Positions 13,922 to 19,954 of a stretch of DNA of 19,954 bases are shown here, in pieces. Positions within the stretch are counted from its first letter, which is position 1, and each line of letters begins with the position of its first letter. The stretch covers positions 1 to 19,954 of the forward strand of contig CABQNX010000024.1 of NCBI GenBank assembly GCA_902465645.1. Direction: 5' to 3'. The notes beneath the pieces are model-generated. The model was not told the origin of the DNA. It did not search any database and saw only the letters and a list, made by a program, of their open reading frames with translations. The translations under genes and the position numbers were made by a program. The stretch comes from an uncultured Peptoniphilus sp. (GTDB lineage Bacteria; Bacillota; Clostridia; Tissierellales; Peptoniphilaceae).

Positions 13922-15976
13922 TTAAGCTGGAATAGTACCATCCTTGTCCTTATTTAAAAGTTTTTGAGTAACAAAGATAACTGCTAGGGCACCAAGTCCG
14001 ATAAAGTCTGTAAGAAGCTTTGGATCAAGTAGTGCGAAGGCAGCTCCAAGTAGGATAACTCTTTGCCAAATTCTTAGGTTTCCAAATAGGTAGGATTCAA
14101 CTGTACCTGCCAAGCAGATTGTACCAATAAGAGCAGTAACAATTGTTGGGATAGCAGCTGTAATTGGTAACCAGTTAACTGTAGTTCCTACAACAGAATC
14201 AACCATAATTAAGTGTGGGTTGATAACAAAGATGTAAGGTATGATAAAGGCACCTATTGCAAGTTTGAAGGCTTGGAAGCCAGTCTTCATTGAGTTGGCA
14301 CCTGCTATACCTGCTCCTGCGTAAGCTGCTAGGGCAACTGGAGGAGTAACGTCAGCAACTACACCAAAGTATAGGATAAATAAGTGAGCTGACATTAGGT
14401 TTACACCAAGTTTTGTTATTGCTGGAACAGCCATTGTTGCAAGTACTATGTACTTAGCAGTAGTTGGAAGTCCCATTCCAAGGATAATTGAAGATACCAT
14501 TGTAAGTAGAAGTGTTGGGATAAGTTTACCCTTAGCTATAAGTACGATAACTTCTGCAATCTTAAGACCGAAACCTGTAAGTGTAACAACACCTACGATC
14601 ATACCGGCACAAGCACAGGCACAAGCTACACCAACGGCACCCTTAGCACCTGCTTCCATTGCTCCAAGAATATCTTTAGGAGTAAAGGAATTGTCTTTCT
14701 TAATAAGTGAAGCTGCGAAAGCAACTATAACACCAATAACTATACCAGTTAAAGCAGCCATTGTTGGTGGATATTGTTTAACCAACATGAAGATGATGGC
14801 AATTAGAGGTAGAGTTAAGTAACCTTGTTTTCTTAAAATATTTGAAACCTTTGGAAGGGATTCTCTAGGCATTCCCTTAAGGCCAAGTTTACAAGCTTCT
14901 AAGTGAACCATTGTACCAACAGCTATATAATAGAGAACTGCTGGGATAATAGCAGCCTTTACAATTGAAATGTAAGGGAAGCCAGTGAAGTCAGCCATGA
15001 TAAAGGCAGCAGCACCCATTACTGGAGGCATGATTTGTCCACCAGTTGATGCAGTAGCTTCAACGGCACCTGCGTAGTGAGGTTTGTATCCAACAGATTT
15101 CATTAATGGGATTGTAAAAGCACCAGTAGTAACTGTGTTAGCTACAGATGATCCAGAGATTGAACCCATAAGTCCTGATGATAAAACTGATGTCATGGCT
15201 GGGCCTGATCTTGTAGAACCAGTAAGAGCGTAAGCAAAGTCTATAAAGAATTCACCAACACCAGTCTTGTCTAGGAAGGATCCAAACAAGATAAACATAA
15301 ATACGAATGTAGAAGATACTCCAAGTGGTGTACCCATAATACCTTCAGTAGTCATGTACATGTGAGAAACAATTCTAGTTACATTAAAGCCTCTGTGGGC
15401 AAAAACACCTGGCAAGTGTCTACCAAAGTAGGCAAATAATAGGAATACTATAGTAACAATTGGAAGCTCTGGTCCAACAACTCTTCTTGTAACTTCTAGA
15501 GTAAGAAGAACTGCAAGAACACCAAGTACCATATCAGTAGTGGACATTTGACCACCCTTTAGGGCAATAGCTTCAACATTAAAGAATATGTAGCCCCATA
15601 CGCCAATTGATAATATCATTAGGATCCAGTCTGTAATATCTATTTTGTCCTTAGATGATTTTTTAAATCCTGGATAAAGTGCAAATCCAAGTGTGAAAGC
15701 AAAGATTAAGTGAAGTGATCTTTGCTTCATTGCTAGAAGTGTACCATGCCATGCAGTATATAGGTGGAAGGCAGACATTAAGATTGCAACGATTGTAATG
15801 AATAAAGCAACCTTACCAGTTAACTTACGAAGCTTACTAGTTTCAAGGTCATATTGTTCCATTAACTCGTCTACGTCCATAGCACCAAGCTCTTCAGCAG
15901 ATTTAATTGCACTGGCATCGGTATCCGTAGTTTCAGTTTTTAAATTTTCATTTAATTTTTTATCTTTATCGCTCAA
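13922..15976 (-). CDS. TRAP transporter fused permease (4TM/12TM), TAXI type
   Basis: This 684-residue membrane protein joins the small (4-helix) and large (12-helix) TRAP permease subunits. An acidic, Thr/Asp-rich cytoplasmic N-terminus (about 1-50) precedes many hydrophobic segments. The large-subunit core is recognisable in SGSSVANTVTTGAFTIPLMK, STGGQIMPPVMGAAAFIMA and GMGLPTTAKYIVLATMAVPA. It should use a cation gradient to import the ligand delivered by the lipoprotein upstream; the substrate is unknown. The start is TTG, seven bases after a near-perfect AAGGAGGTG (15990-15982); both lie near the end of the DUF1850 gene, which it overlaps by 11 bases. It is the last gene of the operon and ends at the terminator at 13867. 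Confidence 0.95.
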   Translation of the reverse strand: MSDKDKKLNENLKTETTDTDASAIKSAEELGAMDVDELMEQYDLETSKLRKLTGKVALFITIVAILMSAFHLYTAWHGTLLAMKQRSLHLIFAFTLGFALYPGFKKSSKDKIDITDWILMILSIGVWGYIFFNVEAIALKGGQMSTTDMVLGVLAVLLTLEVTRRVVGPELPIVTIVFLLFAYFGRHLPGVFAHRGFNVTRIVSHMYMTTEGIMGTPLGVSSTFVFMFILFGSFLDKTGVGEFFIDFAYALTGSTRSGPAMTSVLSSGLMGSISGSSVANTVTTGAFTIPLMKSVGYKPHYAGAVEATASTGGQIMPPVMGAAAFIMADFTGFPYISIVKAAIIPAVLYYIAVGTMVHLEACKLGLKGMPRESLPKVSNILRKQGYLTLPLIAIIFMLVKQYPPTMAALTGIVIGVIVAFAASLIKKDNSFTPKDILGAMEAGAKGAVGVACACACAGMIVGVVTLTGFGLKIAEVIVLIAKGKLIPTLLLTMVSSIILGMGLPTTAKYIVLATMAVPAITKLGVNLMSAHLFILYFGVVADVTPPVALAAYAGAGIAGANSMKTGFQAFKLAIGAFIIPYIFVINPHLIMVDSVVGTTVNWLPITAAIPTIVTALIGTICLAGTVESYLFGNLRIWQRVILLGAAFALLDPKLLTDFIGLGALAVIFVTQKLLNKDKDGTIPA

Positions 15977-16496
15977 TTTGGCACCTCCTTAGTGCGTATT
16001 GTAAAAGTGAAATGTGTTCGGTAGAAAATTCTAAGGCCTCTCTTGGCTCAGAAAAATCCAAAAAGGGAGTCGTCTTTCCATTTATTACAAGCTTATGATT
16101 GGCTATAACAGCCCCGGTCCTATAAATAACAGTTTCGAAGGGAACATTCATATCGTAAAGACAAAAACTTCCGTCATCAGCATACTTAAACTTGTAAATC
16201 AAATTAACAGGAAGACCAGCGCCTTGGTCGCGGTATCTTTGTTCCATTAGGATGAGTTTTCCATCACGGGCCTCATACCATTCGCTGGTTTCTGACCTTT
16301 CGACCGAATGGGTGTAGACTATTCCAAATCTCTCTTTATCCTTTAAGTATTCAATTTTTTTAAGATCTCCATTGAAATAAGATTTTATAATTATTGCATC
16401 AATTTTCACAAAGGATAAAATAAAAAAAACTAATATAATAAAGAGTATTGGAAAGATCAAAGTCTTTCCAATGCCCTCTTTATTCTTGCCACTCAT
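15966..16496 (-). CDS. DUF1850 protein, TAXI-TRAP accessory
   Basis: This 176-residue protein has one N-terminal membrane anchor (about 13-30) and an exported domain with the DUF1850 signature FGIVYTHSVERSETSEWYE (57-75) followed by RYRDQGAGLPVN. The family commonly occurs between the TAXI binding protein and the fused permease; its job is not known to me, and an accessory role in transport is inferred from position. The ATG shares one base with the TAXI stop (TAATG at 16494-16498), and the end overlaps the permease start by 11 bases. All three genes are thus translationally chained. The length is complete for the family. Confidence 0.88.
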   Translation of the reverse strand: MSGKNKEGIGKTLIFPILFIILVFFILSFVKIDAIIIKSYFNGDLKKIEYLKDKERFGIVYTHSVERSETSEWYEARDGKLILMEQRYRDQGAGLPVNLIYKFKYADDGSFCLYDMNVPFETVIYRTGAVIANHKLVINGKTTPFLDFSEPREALEFSTEHISLLQYALRRCQIER

Positions 16497-17563
16497 TATT
16501 TTTTAACTTCATCAAAATATTTTTGTGCACCTGGGTGAACTTCAATACTCATACCGTCAAGAGCCTTATCAAGAGCGATGTCTCCACCTCTTGCGTGAGA
16601 TTCTTTCATAGTATCAAGATTTTCAAATAATAGTTTTACGATATTGTAAGCATCTTCATCAGCCATTCTTTCGTCAACAGCTAACATAGATTGTACTGCT
16701 ACTACAGAGATTTCTTCATCTTGTCCCTTGTATTCAGATGGAGTGATGTGTAGGTTAACATAGAAAGGATACTTAGCAATAAGAGCTTCAGCCTTATCTT
16801 CTGCAATTGGAACTAGGTGAACATCGTGAGTAGTTGCTAGTTCAGTAATAGCTGAAGATGGGATAGCTGCAGTTAAGAATGTAGCGTCAATTTGACCAGA
16901 TTTAATTTGGTCAGCAGCTTCTGCGAAAGATAGGTAGTCAACTTTTCCTAAGTCATCGTAAGTAATTCCGTGAATATCAAGAATTTGTTTTACGTTAACT
17001 TCAACACCAGAACCTGGAGAACCAACAGCAACTCTCTTGCCCTTAAGATCATCAATAGTTTTAATTCCAGAATCATCAGATGCTACGATTTGTACGATTT
17101 CAGGATATAGACAGCATAGTCCTCTAAGGCTAGGTTTCTTTTCTCCTTCAAAAGTATCAGTACCGTTTACTGCATAATAAGCAACGTCGTTTTGAATAAA
17201 TGCAATTTCTGCATCTTCTCTAGTTACAAGTTCAACGTTTTCTTTAGAAGCACCAGTAGCTTGTGCAGTTGCTGTGTAGTTAACTCCTGCATTGTTTAGA
17301 ATGTTAGATAGTGCTCCACCTAGTGGGTAATATGTACCACCAGTACCACCAGTTGCAACTGACATGAATCCGCCCTTAGTTTCCATTAAGCCTTCAGCAG
17401 TAATATCACCAGTACCAGTAGCTTCTTCAGTTTTAGCTGTTTCTTCTGTCTTAGTAGCGTTTGCATTTTCTTTCTTTTCGTTTCCGCCACCACTACATGC
17501 TGTTAGTGTAAGTGCAACTACAGCAATTAGCATGATTAACGTCGTCAATTTTTTCTTAGTCAT
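16496..17563 (-). CDS. TAXI-family TRAP transporter solute-binding lipoprotein
   Basis: This 355-residue binding protein captures a solute outside the membrane for the TRAP permease. Residues 1-22 are a lipoprotein signal peptide (MTKKKLTTLIMLIAVVA) with lipobox LTAC, so C23 would be lipidated and anchor it to the membrane. A Lys/Glu/Thr linker (about 28-60) leads to the TAXI domain, which opens with SVATGGTGGTYYPLGGALSN and contains VASDDSGIKTIDDLKGKRVAVGSPGSG. Some TAXI proteins bind glutamate or 2-oxoglutarate; nothing here fixes the ligand. The start is ATG, 8 bases after AAGGAGGT. As first gene of the operon it has a strong promoter at 17628-17656. Confidence 0.95.
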   Translation of the reverse strand: MTKKKLTTLIMLIAVVALTLTACSGGGNEKKENANATKTEETAKTEEATGTGDITAEGLMETKGGFMSVATGGTGGTYYPLGGALSNILNNAGVNYTATAQATGASKENVELVTREDAEIAFIQNDVAYYAVNGTDTFEGEKKPSLRGLCCLYPEIVQIVASDDSGIKTIDDLKGKRVAVGSPGSGVEVNVKQILDIHGITYDDLGKVDYLSFAEAADQIKSGQIDATFLTAAIPSSAITELATTHDVHLVPIAEDKAEALIAKYPFYVNLHITPSEYKGQDEEISVVAVQSMLAVDERMADEDAYNIVKLLFENLDTMKESHARGGDIALDKALDGMSIEVHPGAQKYFDEVKK

Positions 17564-17591
17564 AATATAATACCTCCTTGACTTTATTCAA

Positions 17592-17626
17592 ATAAACTAA
17601 TCATGAAAATGTTTATCTGATGATTA
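17592..17626. promoter_or_regulatory. Interleaved inverted repeats at the TAXI operon start
   Basis: ATAAAC (17592-17597) is complementary to GTTTAT (17611-17616), and TAATCAT (17598-17604) to ATGATTA (17620-17626). The two pairs interleave, lying over the predicted transcription start (about 17621) and the early leader. They could be an operator, or alternative or pseudoknotted RNA helices. Confidence 0.35.
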
Positions 17627-17627
17627 A

Positions 17628-17656
17628 ATAGTACAATAATTAAAATAATTTGTCAA
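17628..17656 (-). promoter_or_regulatory. Promoter of the TAXI-TRAP operon
   Basis: On the minus strand a consensus -35 TTGACA (17656-17651) is followed 17 bases later by TACTAT (17633-17628), five of six matches to TATAAT. The 5' UTR would be about 58 bases. Confidence 0.8.
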
Positions 17657-17715
17657 TCTATTAATAAGCTTGAACTAGAGGAATGTTAAACTTAAATAAT
17701 AAAAAGTAAACATAT

Positions 17716-17729
17716 TGAAAACGGTTTTA
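17716..17729. promoter_or_regulatory. cre-like site upstream of the TAXI-TRAP promoter
   Basis: TGAAAACGGTTTTA differs from the CcpA cre consensus (WTGNAANCGNWNNCA) only at the conserved C near the end, and its core AAAACGGTTTT is nearly palindromic. It sits 60 bases upstream of the -35, where CcpA can activate. The rest of the intergenic stretch 17564-17931 shows no gene. Confidence 0.4.
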
Positions 17730-17931
17730 TTATATCTATTTAAATTATATATTTTAGAAAGGGATCCTTAAACCTATTAATTTGATGTGATTTATTCACT
17801 TAACAAGCCAAAGTAACAAAAATAATTGAATAAATATTTTAAAATCCTATATTTCATAGTAAAATTATTGTACTTTTAAAAAACAATTTTTAATAGAAAT
17901 ATAAGAAGTTAAAACAACAAAAGGAAAGAAA

Positions 17932-18663
17932 ATGAACAAAAGATTTACTAATGAAAAATTAAGAAAAATTCAAATTTTAAATGGAGCCCAGCTAAAATAT
18001 ATTGCCTTTGGGTCTATGTTAATTGATCACATAAACAAGGCTCTCATTTGGCCCAACTTAGAAGTTGGAGGAAGTCTATCTATACTAAGTTCTATCTTTG
18101 ATGTCATAGGGAGAATTGCCTTTCCCCTCTTCTCATTTTTTATAGTAGAAGGATTTTTTAGGACTAGGTCAAAGAAGAAATATCTTTTAAACTTATTATT
18201 TTTTGCAATAATTTCAGAAATTCCCTACGATATGTTTTCTTCTAAAGTTATTTTGGAGTTTAGACTTAACAATGTCCTCTTTTCTCTTTCTCTTTCACTA
18301 ATTACAATTTGGATCCTTGATAAGTTTAGAAAGAGATACGAAGAAAAAATTGGAAGGCTGTGGATTTTATTTTCTATTCCACTCCTTATAATTATGTTTT
18401 TTATTTCTACCTTTGTGTCAGGTGACTATGACTTCCACGCAATTATGACGGCCTTTGTCTTCTATATACTTTATGAAAGGCCAGTGGCTGGAGCAATTTG
18501 TGCCTACCTCACAATAGTAAAAGAAGTTTGGTCTATTCTTGGATTTGGACTAACTGCCATGTATAACGGTAAAAAGGGAAAACAAAATAAAATTTTTAAT
18601 TATTTATTTTATCCAGCCCACCTACTCATACTTGGACTCATGAGATTTTACTTTAATATTTAA
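17932..18663 (+). CDS. TraX-family membrane protein
   Basis: This 243-residue protein has about seven hydrophobic segments and shows the TraX family pattern: LKYIAFGSMLIDHINKA (22-38), GRIAFPLFSFFIVEGFFRT (60-78), a SEIPYD motif, and FYPAHLLIL near the C-terminus. TraX was named for F-pilin acetylation in conjugation, and family members are predicted membrane acyltransferases. Chromosomal Firmicute copies like this one stand alone and have no established substrate. No conjugation gene lies nearby. The ATG has AAGGAAAG about 4 bases upstream. A weak TTGTAC-N17-TAATAG (17868-17896) is the best promoter candidate. It is divergent from the TAXI operon. Confidence 0.88.
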   Translation: MNKRFTNEKLRKIQILNGAQLKYIAFGSMLIDHINKALIWPNLEVGGSLSILSSIFDVIGRIAFPLFSFFIVEGFFRTRSKKKYLLNLLFFAIISEIPYDMFSSKVILEFRLNNVLFSLSLSLITIWILDKFRKRYEEKIGRLWILFSIPLLIIMFFISTFVSGDYDFHAIMTAFVFYILYERPVAGAICAYLTIVKEVWSILGFGLTAMYNGKKGKQNKIFNYLFYPAHLLILGLMRFYFNI

Positions 18664-18687
18664 GAGTCGGCCAGCCTCTTTTTATTT
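18662..18687 (+). terminator. Probable terminator of the traX-like gene
   Basis: AAGAG (18662-18666, overlapping the stop codon) pairs with CTCTT (18676-18680), followed by a T-rich tail TTTATTTTT. The stem is short. Confidence 0.55.
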
Positions 18688-18843
18688 TTGGGTCTTGGTA
18701 AAAGAATGTAAAAATTTTATTTGATATATAAGAAATGATAGGAGTCAGGCATCTCAAAATAATTAACTTAAAGTAAATATAGAATGGTTTTCCAAGGCCT
18801 TTTTTAAAGAAAAGTGTTAATTGGTATAAGCTCATAAATGACC

Positions 18844-18872
18844 TTGAAAAAGATAAGGATTTCATCTAAAAT
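18844..18872 (+). promoter_or_regulatory. Promoter of the D-2-hydroxyacid dehydrogenase gene
   Basis: TTGAAA, 17 bases, then TAAAAT: five of six matches in each hexamer at ideal spacing. The 5' UTR would be about 35 bases. Confidence 0.7.
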
Positions 18873-18913
18873 AGAAATGTAACGAAGTACATAAAATTTT
18901 AAGGAGGATGTAA

Positions 18914-19852
18914 ATGAAAGCGTTAATGGTAGATTACATGTCAGACGTAATTGACAAAGGACTTGAAGAAAGAGGTATTGAACTTGATAAGGTTATGCTT
19001 CCAACTTCAGAAAAATTAGCAGAAATTATTGAACCTTATGATTTCTTATTCATGAGAGTTGACCCATTCATCAACAAGGAAGTTCTTGATGCTGCTAAAA
19101 ACTTAAAGGCAATTTTTGTTGGTTCAACAGGAACTAACCACATTGACCTTGAATATGCAAAGGAAAAAAATATTCCAGTTAAAAACTCACCAGGACAAAA
19201 CGCAAACGCAGTTGCTGAACTTGTTTTTGCTAAAATGTTAGACCTTTACAGAAACTCTGTACAAGCCCAAAACGAAGTTAAAGGTGGAATCTGGAACAAA
19301 TATAGATGGATTGGTAGAGAACTTAGAAACAAGACTCTAGGAATTTGTGGTTTTGGTGCAATCGGAAGAAGAGTTGCTGAAATCGCTAATGTATTCCACA
19401 TGGACGTTCTTGCTTATGACCCATTCCTAAAACCAGAAGACATTAAAGTTGATTATGTTAAACTAGTTGATTTCGACGAAATCGTAGCTAACTCTGACAT
19501 TATCACTCTTCACATGCCACTAACTCCAGACACTAAGGATCTTTTCTCAGCAAAAGAATTCGAAAAAATGAAAGACGGAGCTTGCATCATCAACGCTGCA
19601 CGTGGTGGAATTGTTAACGAAGAAGACCTATACGACTACATCAAGAATGGCAAACTAGGCGGAGCAAACTTAGATACACTTTCTAACGAACTTGGCTCTG
19701 GCGGACTTGACACTCAAGATGTTCCAGTAGAAAATAAACTATTCGAACTTGACAGACTTTATGTTACTCCACACATTGGTGGATCAACAATTGATGCTCA
19801 AGACGACATCGGAAATGTTATTCTTAAAAACCTTGACGAAATTTTCAAATAA
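18914..19852 (+). CDS. NAD-dependent D-2-hydroxyacid dehydrogenase, phosphoglycerate dehydrogenase-like
   Basis: This 312-residue cytosolic enzyme interconverts a 2-hydroxy acid and a 2-oxo acid with NAD(H). The Rossmann motif is GFGAIG (146-151), with D169 as the NAD-selecting acid. The catalytic set is R230 (NAARGGIVNEEDL), E259 and H287 (TPHIGGST). It resembles the catalytic core of SerA but lacks the C-terminal ACT domain, so 3-phosphoglycerate is one candidate substrate and another hydroxyacid is equally possible. No serC or serB is adjacent. AAGGAGG lies 6 bases before the ATG, and an ATGTAA start-stop falls in between, too close to that site to be used. Codons favour AAC, CAC and TTC, suggesting high expression. 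Confidence 0.92.
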   Translation: MKALMVDYMSDVIDKGLEERGIELDKVMLPTSEKLAEIIEPYDFLFMRVDPFINKEVLDAAKNLKAIFVGSTGTNHIDLEYAKEKNIPVKNSPGQNANAVAELVFAKMLDLYRNSVQAQNEVKGGIWNKYRWIGRELRNKTLGICGFGAIGRRVAEIANVFHMDVLAYDPFLKPEDIKVDYVKLVDFDEIVANSDIITLHMPLTPDTKDLFSAKEFEKMKDGACIINAARGGIVNEEDLYDYIKNGKLGGANLDTLSNELGSGGLDTQDVPVENKLFELDRLYVTPHIGGSTIDAQDDIGNVILKNLDEIFK

Positions 19853-19873
19853 TTAATTTAACATGATTATTTT

Positions 19874-19900
19874 AAGGCTGCCTTTTAGGTGGCCTTTTTT
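19874..19900 (+). terminator. Intrinsic terminator of the D-2-hydroxyacid dehydrogenase gene
   Basis: AAGGCTGCCT and AGGTGGCCTT form a 10-bp stem with two G-U pairs and a 3-base loop, running into a T tract. Confidence 0.9.
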
Positions 19901-19954
19901 AAAACTCTAATTGAATTATTTAAATATATTTATATTAGTTCTATTATTTAAAAA

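Noticed and set aside
17932..18663. traX-like gene as evidence of a conjugative element
   Set aside because: No relaxase, type IV secretion or pilus gene is nearby; chromosomal traX-like genes are common and stand alone.
18736..18777. Short frame MIGVRHLKIINLK upstream of the dehydrogenase
   Set aside because: Only a weak AAGAA precedes it and the assigned promoter lies downstream, so it is probably not expressed as a leader.
18653..18865. 70-codon minus-strand frame between the traX-like and dehydrogenase genes
   Set aside because: It runs antisense through the terminator and the promoter of the next gene, with no ribosome binding site or protein-like features.

Overview
The window is AT-rich chromosomal DNA from an obligately anaerobic, low-GC Firmicute. 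The protein style suits the Tissierellia / Peptoniphilaceae group (Anaerococcus, Peptoniphilus or Finegoldia-like): a class III ribonucleotide reductase, a fused Nfn/SudBA-type flavoprotein, a TAXI-TRAP transporter, AGG/AGA arginine codons, strong AAGGAGG ribosome binding sites and several TTG starts. The genus assignment is inference. I found no tRNA, rRNA, CRISPR array, phage genes or complete mobile element.

Layout. Bases 1-55 look like the right end of an IS3-family element. The anaerobic ribonucleotide reductase operon nrdD-nrdG (651-2774 and 157-651, minus) follows, with two NrdR-like boxes over its promoter. Divergent from it is a cysteine-free DsbA/SpxH-like protein (2980-3786). Next come the coupled pair panC-panS (3941-5732), which suggests pantothenate made from imported precursor, and a divergent pair of small genes, a flavin split-barrel protein (5787-6263) and a cupin whose mRNA appears leaderless (6341-6646). 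An antibiotic-resistance-type ABC-F ATPase (6831-8432) has a 10-codon leader peptide and a hairpin that can compete for its ribosome binding site.

The middle holds the fused NADPH/ferredoxin-type oxidoreductase (8818-11118) and proB-proA (11308-13324), the first two steps of proline synthesis from glutamate. About 600 bases of mostly noncoding DNA separate these from a minus-strand TAXI-TRAP operon: binding lipoprotein, DUF1850 protein and fused permease (17563 down to 13922). It has a near-consensus promoter and a cre-like site upstream. A TraX-family membrane protein (17932-18663) and a D-2-hydroxyacid dehydrogenase of the phosphoglycerate dehydrogenase type (18914-19852) close the window.

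Most transcription units end at a clear intrinsic terminator. Several promoters have an extended -10 (TGnTATAAT) and a very short predicted 5' UTR. No single new multi-gene system stands out. The best leads are the ABC-F leader, the SpxH-like protein without its CxxC, the panC leader with alternative pairings, and the leaderless cupin gene.
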